From Armillaria gallica (Eukaryota; Basidiomycota; Agaricomycetes; Agaricales; Physalacriaceae): a stretch of DNA of 64,000 bases. Positions 56,151 to 64,000 of the stretch are shown one piece after another. How positions within the stretch are numbered: position 1 is the first letter of the stretch; every line of letters begins with the position of its first letter. Both the position numbers and the translations under genes were made by a program. The notes below the pieces were generated by a model. The model was not told the DNA's origin. It ran no database searches and saw nothing but the letters and a program-made list of their open reading frames with translations. The stretch covers positions 434,001 to 498,000 of the forward strand of contig JBANDB010000005.1 in NCBI GenBank assembly GCA_037576215.1. Direction: 5' to 3'.

Positions 56151-56929
56151 CTTGTTACGAGGCCTGAGTTTACGGAGGATTCATTATGATGCTCGCTATG
56201 CTCTCGAAAAATAAGGTTTGCATTCGACCCTAAAACGAGCATGAGCATGCCGGTAAGTTACACTGAGCCGGCGGCAACTCCGTCAACGCCGCGTAATGAG
56301 TGATTATGTAGGCCTTCATCGGTCAACATCTGGAAGACGACTGACCTCCCCTCCCTTTACCCGGGTCAACCGCAGCATGTGTCCTTGCCTCAAGCCTGAG
56401 AGAGATGTGTTACCTTGTGGAATCGCAGGCCAATCTCCGACTCGAAAGTGTCACGAAAGGACAGATCAGAGGCAGATACCAGCGTTGATTCATAGAAGAA
56501 CTGTCATCTGGCTGTTCCGTCACAGCCTTCGTACAACACCAGGCGCGGTGTCTCGGTGAATCAGTTCGCTGTAAGCGATGCTTTCCATTTGATTTCGTAA
56601 ACTAATCAGCAACGAATTATAGTCCGCAAACTGCCCTTCTCTTCATCTTGTATATGAGTAGTCAGAACGGCAGGAAAATTGAATTGGTACGCATCTGTGT
56701 TCCTCCTGGCCCACGAATTTGATTATTGACGATCTTTACTGCATGCAGAACATCTTCAATCTCTCTGCTTCACTGCAACGTCGTTCAGGAAAGACGGAAA
56801 CACACTGTAACCGGGTTGTCTCTCCGTCTTTGGTACGGTCTTTCTCACCGTGCCAAATGTTTATTTGTCTGGGGTCGAAGCCGCGGCGACCGTAAACATG
56901 GCTTGTGAGTCTAATTTGTTGTGTTCTTA
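56151..56929. other. Unassigned stretch
   Basis: An 87-codon plus-strand ORF (56296-56559) without a recognised domain. Confidence 0.3.
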
Positions 56930-57480
56930 GGCAGCGAGAGACGACGCCATCTGGATTGAAGCCTGGCGGCGAACAGTGAGTTCATACTTTGTTGTGCTTG
57001 TTACCAACTCTGATAATGAGTAGATATCATTCTTTGACCACTTATATTGGCCTGAAGCAACGTATCGCCGTCCAGCGAGCACTGTGAGTTCATTTATGCT
57101 TAGGTGTTTGTCTTAACTTGTGCATTTTTCACTGAAGACGGCGTACTTAATACTCTCAGCACTGAAATTTGCTCAAAGACAAGGCATCGTTGTCCGGCGA
57201 GCTCATAATGTATACGTACCCTTCATGCTGACCGTCAGAGATCTACGTTCAGTCGAGATGCTCTCAACACCGAGCTTGGCTCTAAGACGATATATCGCCG
57301 TCCGGCGAGCATGGCGAGTCCATTGTTAGGATATGCGAGCCGAAACGGAATTATCAACAGTTTTGATACCGGTTTCTCAAGGACGCCAACCCTGAGCCAA
57401 CCACACCGGTCTTTACTCCGAGACAACGTGTCGTCCGGCGAGCATGGTAAATCCACTATTAGGATAATTTGGTGTTATTT
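56930..57480 (+). repeat. Second array of exon-intron-like modules
   Basis: The core GTCC(A/G)GCGAGC occurs at 57070, 57192, 57300 and 57433 (spacings 122, 108, 133), preceded by AAGACGATATATCGCC-like sequence and followed by GTGAGTTC or decayed donor variants (GCGAGT, GTAAAT). It is the same module as at 34020-34740, here more degraded. Confidence 0.6.
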
Positions 57481-57789
57481 CTAAAGGTTTGACTACCAGT
57501 TCTGACGCTGGATATTTTGGAATCCAAGCCTTGCAGCGCAAACCTCAGCCGCAACGAATTTGTTCCAAACTGGTTGCGACTGAAGTTCGCTCCGAACTGA
57601 CCAACGAGCATCACAAGTCCTTCATTAGGATAACTTTGCATCAGAACTGAACAGATCCAAATCCTACGGCGCCGATTTCTGGGATTTGTGGTAAACGGCC
57701 ATTTTGGGAATTTTTGGCCAGCTGCAGAGCAAAAAAAAACACGAAACCAATCTCCGCCCCACAAGGATGGTAAAGCTGTCTTCATATTT

Positions 57790-58100
57790 CGGACAGGACA
57801 TTTTACTCACAGATTTGGTAGATTTAGATCTCAAAATCGCGAAGACGAGACCTTGCAGAGGGAAAATTCGACGAGGTGAGGTTGATTTAAAAGAACTTCC
57901 CTGAATTGTGCGGATTTTGCGGCGAATTAGGACTTGATGCCAAGCCTCTGGGGCGGAACAGAGTGAGGAGAAGTTGTAATTATGGCCGAGAACGACTCGG
58001 TGGAGTTTCAGTGCTGTCAAAAATCTCAAAATCGAGACCTTGCGGAGCCAAAACGCGACAGGGTAAGTTGATTTAAACAGGTTTCCCGGAATTCTGATGA
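57790..58100 (+). repeat. Two further module-like repeats
   Basis: ATCTCAAAATCGCGAAGACG...GTGAGGTTGATTTAAA and ATCTCAAAATCGAGACCTTG...GTAAGTTGATTTAAAC are related. Each ends in a donor-like GT and continues to GTGAATTAGGACTT or GCGAATTAGGACTT. Confidence 0.5.
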
Positions 58101-58580
58101 ACTTGAGGTGAATTAGGACTTTAAAATGGTCAGGAACGAAGCCCTGGGAGTGAAACGGCTGAGGGGAAGGGGCAGCTTCAATTAGGCACGAACTCCCAGT
58201 TTTGGTGGTTGTGGACCATTTGGGGAACGGAATCGAGTACTGATCGTGGGGACCTCGTAGTGTGAATAGCCGTCTTGTCCAAGTCGGCTAACCTTATTTG
58301 ACCCTGCGAGGCGGGGAAGGAGGCAGAGTTACGGTCGTGCCTGCCTCGCTCACTTTGGTTTTGAGGGTAATATGGGCAGGACGTATATGATAATCGTGTA
58401 CAATAGAGAAAAGTATGTGTTTATTGATTTAACACAGTAATTCACTGCTCTACGCTGTGTAGGAACTGTGCATACGCATAACCCGGACACGGATGCGGGT
58501 ACACCCCCTGAGCTGTATCTAGTTTTCTAGTCGACGAATGGCCGAGTGCTTTGTAGCACTAACCAGCGACGGAGAATCAA
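58101..58580. other. Unassigned stretch
   Basis: No ORF or repeat of note. Confidence 0.3.
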
Positions 58581-58955
58581 CTAGTTGCGATCCACGCCCA
58601 CTTGAACGACAACCGACGACAATGAAGTGCGGCAAGGTGAGATGAACGCCTGGCACATTGAAGGTAAAGATAAGAAACCAATGTAGGAGGTGATGGCGGT
58701 GGAGGGAACCTGGGAATTCGCCGTCTGTTTGGGAGATTGTCTCTGAAGAAACGGAGGAGACGGCAATGGCTGGAAGTAGGCGATGAAGGATTGCTCCGTC
58801 CGTTCCGTTTCGAGAACCCCTCGTTTCCGATCGTCCAGCTCAACTGGTGACTCTTCTGCTGAGGGTAAGGCGGGTCTTGAGTAAATGTTGGTTAGTGCAG
58901 AGCGAAGAATGGGAGCTTTGCCTACGAGACGGATGGGTTCGGCTGGCACTCTCAC
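58581..58955 (-). other. 124-codon ORF, unrecognised
   Basis: Minus-strand ORF with protein-like composition at its start (EPIRLVGKAPILRSALTNIY, PVELDDRKRGVLETERTEQS), then Pro/Ser-rich. No domain recognised. It may be a fragment. Confidence 0.3.
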
Positions 58956-59005
58956 AAATTGTCTTTATCCAAGCTCGAATCTTCCTCTAGTTCTAAACTT
59001 CTAAA

Positions 59006-59240
59006 GCGACGAACATTTTGAGCTTGGACAACGCCTACACGCGAGGGATCAGTGCTAAAATACATGAGAGGGACAGGATATATACCTTGGACTAGGGCAA
59101 GGCATCGAGCACAACCGGCGGCATCGTATCAGTTGAAGTGATAGAGAAGCGTGATGGTGCGTGCCTACCAAGTGTACCAAGTCGCTGTGACTGTCATGGT
59201 CCGTCCCGGCGGTAACAACTCGGCATCCAGAAATGGCCGT
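59006..59240. repeat. Repeat shared with 38890-39150, upstream of the Tet-like gene
   Basis: Same order of landmarks as at 38890-39150 (TTGGACAACGCCTACAC, CATCGAGCACAACCGGC, GGTAACAACTCGGCA). It ends about 50 bp before the start codon at 59290, so it would form part of that gene's promoter or leader. Confidence 0.65.
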
Positions 59241-59289
59241 CTCTTGAGGTCACGTGTTTTTTGGTTCTTTCCTCACCTACGACGACACC

Positions 59290-62200
59290 ATGCCTTGGGT
59301 CTCTGTCCCCCCCCCGGACCTTTCCGAGCTTATCCCCAAGTCGATGTCCTTGGCCGCAGAACGCGCTGCAGCAACATACCAGCTTGCCTTGAACCAGCCC
59401 ATTTCAAGCAGGACTTTGATACGTCAAATCTTTCATGACGCTCAAAAATTGTTCATGGACGATTCAGCAATCGTATACCAAGTCCCTCCTTGACGGCTAG
59501 ACTTATTCACTGAAGTTGGTATTACTTAGGCCGAGCAAGTCACTTCTTGGGTGCAACGCTCACTTGGCATACCCTCTCGGAATCTTGACCCCTCAGAATC
59601 CTTTGAAGTATTTTACGAAGTACATGTCGTGAACCGCAATGACTTCGATGGGCAGTTCAAGGCCCTACAGAACTATCAACTACGGGTTGTTAAGGATGTG
59701 AGTTCTCCCGCAAAAATTGGCTTTGGTACTGGTACAATTCTAGCAACAGATTTCTCTGAGTTCTCACGTCCAAAGAAACCCGTTGGTGCGGTACTTAAAT
59801 GATACCGGATACGATTCTCATGGTTCAGATTCCGGTCTATCTGAGTCAGAAGACTCCGATTCTGATCATGATTATGTGGAGTCCGATTCTGATGACTCTG
59901 TAGAATCTGAAAGCATGGATTTGGACGGTTCATCCCCTGGTGAGAAGGATACAGATGTTAGTGTTGTTGTTAGACTCGGTGGACCAAGTCCTCAACCGGG
60001 CTTGCGAGATCGTGTTCTCCCGGTCTCCCAGCACAGTTCTGGTCTACCTATCGCCAAGCTCAAAGGATGGCATTCCATTTTGCAGGATGTACTCATAAAC
60101 GGACACTCCACAAAGGTGAGCAGAAATGTTAATCTTCTACATAGATCCTAGCTGAAACCACTTCAGTCTAGCGAAGAAGATGCTTTATTAAAGCTCCAGG
60201 ATGAGCGTGTGAAGATCGCCGACGTTATAAATCAAATGCGTCAAGTTCATGTCCTCAATCAGCACCACAAAGTGTGGAAGTCTGCAGTCCAGGTAAGTGG
60301 ATCTTGTATGAAGAGGAGTATACAAGTCACTGATATCTGACCCTTACAAGAAATCTGGCCTGGCATCCCTCCTGGAACAGATATCGAGCCCCGATTTTTT
60401 ACCCAGATCTGATAACCCACATTCGGAATATTTGTTCAGGTGCTTCCGTCTTCAGGAGGCACTGGGTGCCATCCTGAGCAAGTGGACACCTCGTGATATT
60501 GCAGAGAGTTGGGAGGAAGATGAAGAACGGTTTCAACCCCATCCACTTGGTTCCATGGTAAGGTTTTATTTGTAGTTTTAGACCTGGATATGTCTAACCT
60601 TATTGGTAGATACCACTGCATGGTTTCATAAAAAACTCAGCACGATTGCTAATGGGTGCAATGAAAAAATTTCCGGTATTGGTCCCTGGCATGGCCAACC
60701 CTTCATCAATATTTTTCTTGGTCTCTTTGGACTGCTTTCTGTTGTCTTGGCACCAATGGCTTGGAAGATCGCTCGAACATCTGGGTTTTAGTGTGCGTCT
60801 CTGACTAGATCAGATATATTTTTCCTTTACACATTTTCAGACATTTGAAACGGATCCGGCAACTCTCTTCACAAATATAAAAAGCTATCTGAGTCAAAAT
60901 GAGGGGAAACTCGTGTTTGATGATGCCCGACTACACGCTATTGTCCATAGGACACGTGAATTAGACGTAGAGAAAGAAAATTATAATTGCTGGTTACATC
61001 AGAATCAGCCTGGTTCGGTAAGATTTACAGTACATGCTTGGCATTCTAGACTAATATCTTTTTGTTTCCAGAGAGACAAGGGTAAGGGTCACAAGACGGT
61101 GAAGGCTACAGAGACCACACAGACTGCAACAGAACCAAAGAAAACCAAGAAAACCAAGAAAAGGAGAAGGGCCAGAGCTCCCAAGGTGAATATTGCTAAT
61201 GATGAAGCTTTGGTTTCTTTACTGACATCAAACTCCCAGGTTACAGACTTTGCAAGTTTGTTAGCATGCATCAAGTGCAAGGACTTATCTGAAAATAAAA
61301 AGTGTGTCCAGATGTTGGAGATAAAACGGCAAAACATTGCAGAAGCAGACATTGTTGGCCATGGAATCAGTCTAGCTGACCCAGAAGATTGTATGGTGCC
61401 ACGGGATACCACAACAGTAAGTTAACTTATATGTCTTGGGCACAAATCAATTAATCTTTTGTAGAATCAAAGCCACTCATCAAAGAAAACCAAAAAACCA
61501 ACTCCTAGTCCCCCTTCAGTTCACTCACCATCAGAATTTGGCATGCAGCTGATTGAATGTGACCCCCATATAGTCAAGAGATGTCAAGGATTGACTTATC
61601 TTTTGGTTGAGAAAGTTAGTATAGAGCTTTTGACAGAAGCTGAGGAATCCATACCCTCCATCAATCACAATGATGGCTCAATGGAAGAGGATGTTGAGGA
61701 TACTTTCTACTTGGTCAGAGATTCCAGAGGCTCCACCTTATATCACTTGGTGAGTTTGATAACTTTCATTATTTGAACAGATCCTAATTTATTGAAGATT
61801 GACTTTGTCCGATACAATGCATTTGATGAAAAAACCTTTGAGAAAATGAAAGAAAGAGTGACAAGGATTGCCCGTAAGTGCTTTAAGCAGTTGTCTTTTA
61901 TTCATACCTGATCAAACTGAGGGAGATCAGATCTCAAGCCACTTAAACGAGGCAAAATGTTTGATTCCTTTGTGAAAGGAGATATGACAGGTACTGGCTC
62001 TCGTCAGCCCAGTGGAGGGGCCAGAGCTGATACCTACCGACCTTATGCCACATTGGATTCTACTTCTCCAGCTGGAATTCATACCTGGTTTGATATTGCC
62101 ATGGTAAGTGATGCTTTAAATGTTTGAACAAGGTCAAAAATTTATATATCTACAGGATGATATGTATTTACGCGAGGGTGCCAGGCATGCTGATCCTGCA

Positions 62201-62751
62201 TTGGTCAAGACCATGGATCTTCAAACCAATGAGGCTGACCGTCTAGGGATGACAGGTACTAACCTGTTCTATTGTAGCAATTATTGTGCACCTATACATC
62301 CTGATCATGATGTGGGACGAGGGATATGTAGTCAGGTTGAATGGGATGCTGATGCTCGAATCTCTGCATATTCTTTTTGTCAACCAAATTGGGGCTACTA
62401 CATTGTTACACAGCCAAATATGATTTGGTAAGACTTTTTCTTTTCAAAAGCTTCTTTAAAAAATAACTGAAAAAAATATGCAGGTCTTTTGACAGCAGTG
62501 ATCTTCATGGCACTATGCTACCCTCTCGTCATCCATGGGAGAGGGAAATCAATGACCTTGTCCCTGACATGGTTGATCATTCTAGTAGTGGTGCAGTGAT
62601 GTGCTCACAGATCAGGGTGCAGGTTAATCTGGGAACTGGTATCAGTACTGGTACACATAAGACTGCACCCCTCAGGAATATTCGGAAAGCCAGAGAATAT
62701 GCTCGTGTTCGCAGAGCCTATAGGAGTAGGTCTGAGTATTGGCGATCTTGA
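59290..62751 (+). CDS. Tet/JBP-like 2OG-Fe(II) oxygenase gene, 13 exons, 947 aa
   Basis: Exons: 59290-59481, 59530-59697, 59744-60115, 60167-60292, 60351-60557, 60610-60792, 60841-61017, 61072-61416, 61465-61749, 61798-61873, 61931-62103, 62156-62427, 62484-62751. All join without a stop, and nearly all introns are phase 0 (47-58 bp). The first donor (GTCCCT) is weak. Residues 121-190 include an acidic Ser/Asp run (SDSGLSESEDSDSDHDYVES) and residues near 495-520 a Lys-rich NLS-like tract (KKTKKTKKRRRARAPK). The C-terminus reads TNLFYCSNYCAPIHPDHDVG (H816-x-D818), then QPNWGYYIVTQPNMIWSFDS and SDLHGTML (H867), fitting the H-x-D...H metal triad. Known Tet/JBP members oxidise methylpyrimidines; the substrate here is unknown. 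Family assignment is by motif and remembered pattern. Confidence 0.6.
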
Positions 62752-62984
62752 TTAGTTGATAATCTACATCTCTATCCTCTGGGCACTTTGAGATACAATA
62801 TAAATAAAGTGATTTGAAACAATGGTGTTACACATCTAAGTGAAGCAAGGATTTGTTCTTATGTGCTGCATTTTAATTTAGAACAAGTTTTATCATAGAA
62901 TCCTAGAAACCCTATATTTGTACTCCTCCAATGTTTTCTTATTAGGGGTACTTAATCTTTCATACACGGAACATAAGATCATGC
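62752..62984. other. 3' flank of the Tet-like gene
   Basis: AT-rich with AATAAA-like TATAAATAAAG near 62800, a plausible polyadenylation region. Confidence 0.4.
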
Positions 62985-63680
62985 TTGAATAAAGACTCAC
63001 AGAGAAAGGCTTACCTGTCGAAGATGTAGTTCTGAGCTTCGGCACCTTCTCCCTGAGCCCTCTGACGATTAGCAGATTTGTCTGTAGGATCACCTGTCCA
63101 GAATCGCCACACAACTGAAGTTTGGCACTCTTCTTGGGGTTTGTTCAGTGAACTGAAGAGAAGAGGTCAGATGGAATAATACAGTCAAGGAGGAGACCAA
63201 TGAGGATGGAGCCAATGATTTAGGAGATCCAGTAGCAGACATTGATTAAGCCTCAGAATGGATGTTGAGATGGTGCTGTTGAAGCTGCTGAATTCTTGAT
63301 AAAATTAAAGTGTTGGTTACATGAATTCACAGAAAGGAGTTGGGTTACTGACACCATTTGTAGGACCAGGAGGAAGCGAAGAACATAAGGAAGAGAAGAA
63401 TGATCTTTAGATCTGTCTTCAGAGTCATGGATAAACCTATAATTTTGGTCTTCCAGGAGAGGTGTTGGGCTTTGTAACCTTTGTTCCATCCAAATGTATT
63501 ATCTTGCCAGGATTTGCCATTAGCATCGGAACGAGAACACTGATGAGTGTAAGGATGAGGAATCCAATCTGAAAACAATTTAAGCAAAAGAGTAGGACGG
63601 TTGAAAACGCTCAGGACACACATAGGTCCCATTATCAGCAGCGTCGGCCTGTAGGCACAAATGAACATGCAGTCATGTGT
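62985..63680 (-). pseudogene. Decayed UNC93-like (MFS-type) transporter fragment
   Basis: Minus-strand pieces in several frames: a membrane-like start (IGFLILTLISVLVPMLMANP in one frame near 63560-63500), then SWKTKIIGLSMTLKTDLKII and LLFLMFFASSWSYKWCQ (63460-63345). Fungal UNC93-like proteins have a recognisable WKTE...L.TDP.I.LLFPMFFASNWFYTWQ segment between membrane helices, and the match is close but broken by stops and frame changes. A further ORF (63114-62893) is not assignable. Probably a pseudogene or a captured fragment. Confidence 0.4.
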
Positions 63681-64000
63681 TACATGTAGACTTCCAATTT
63701 CTGGGTACCATTGACCTGAATTACGAGGTAAAATACAGCTGAAAAAAATGTTGCCATCGATACTGGTGTGGGAAACACGATTCAGAGCGAGGATCGACGA
63801 TTGCTGACTATTCTTGACGAAGAGACGACCCGCATTGATGTCTTTTTAGATCGGAAATATCTCTAAGAATTAAAAAAAATTACCCCATTAAATGTTATGC
63901 GCGCACTTGCAACCTCATCTTCACTCGATCCTTCCTCTTTCTCTTCTAGGCGTAATCTGCTCAATGTTTTGATTCAAATTGGCATCCACGCATGCCGCTA
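63681..64000. other. Right edge, nothing recognised
   Basis: No ORF above 60 codons. Part of the decayed gene at left may continue here. Confidence 0.3.

Overview
This is eukaryotic, almost certainly fungal DNA, most likely from an agaricomycete basidiomycete. The evidence is genes split by 45-60 bp GT-AG introns, a Plavaka (Tnp2-like) transposase, Ty3/Gypsy chromoviruses, a DUF6535-like fragment and recognisable pieces of Sas10/LCP5 and HPC2 genes. No bacterial-style operon, rRNA, convincing tRNA or CRISPR array is present. Most of the window is mobile DNA and its debris.

Left half (1 to about 30.3 kb): nested and decayed retroelements, poor in CpG by eye. A minus-strand chromovirus leaves the window at the left edge (LTR 332-678). 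A non-coding repeat of about 1.7 kb follows in direct copies (679-2335 and 3538-5224), with 20-bp and 92-bp tandem arrays. A plus-strand chromovirus begins at 5537 (LTR, priming site, membrane-anchored leader ORF, gag-like protein). It is cut at about 7570 by a foldback-like inverted repeat made from the 1.7-kb family (7570-10095). Degenerate sequence (10.1-13 kb) comes next, then a minus-strand chromovirus (13.0-20.2 kb) that interrupts the RNase H/integrase/chromodomain half of a plus-strand chromovirus (20.2-22.9 kb). A DUF6535-like fragment, a very large palindrome (arms 25052-27128 and 27279-29354) with 142-bp internal repeats, and a TA-flanked MITE complete this half.

Right half (30.3-64 kb): CpG-richer. 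From 30.3 to 48.5 kb there is a mosaic of short exon-like pieces without long ORFs. It includes a fusion of an LCP5/neuroguidin fragment to a frameshifted HPC2 fragment, and a tandem array of about 120-bp modules that each end in a splice-donor-like sequence. A related array recurs at 57 kb. Then come a Plavaka transposase truncated at its 3' end (48.6-50.8 kb), an intact three-exon convergent gene of unknown function (50.8-52.8 kb), a MITE and a field of TAACGCGTAAC motifs, and a LINE-type RNase H remnant split by a hAT-like element with an exact 8-bp target duplication. An intact thirteen-exon gene (59290-62751, 947 aa) follows whose C-terminus resembles Tet/JBP-like 2OG-Fe(II) oxygenases. 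The window ends in a decayed UNC93-like transporter fragment.

Only two genes look fully intact: 50805-52841 (minus) and 59290-62751 (plus). The observations most worth following are short membrane-segment ORFs placed between LTR and gag in both chromoviruses, evidence that these elements self-prime as Tf1/sushi elements do, the modular exon-intron arrays, and the Tet-like gene.
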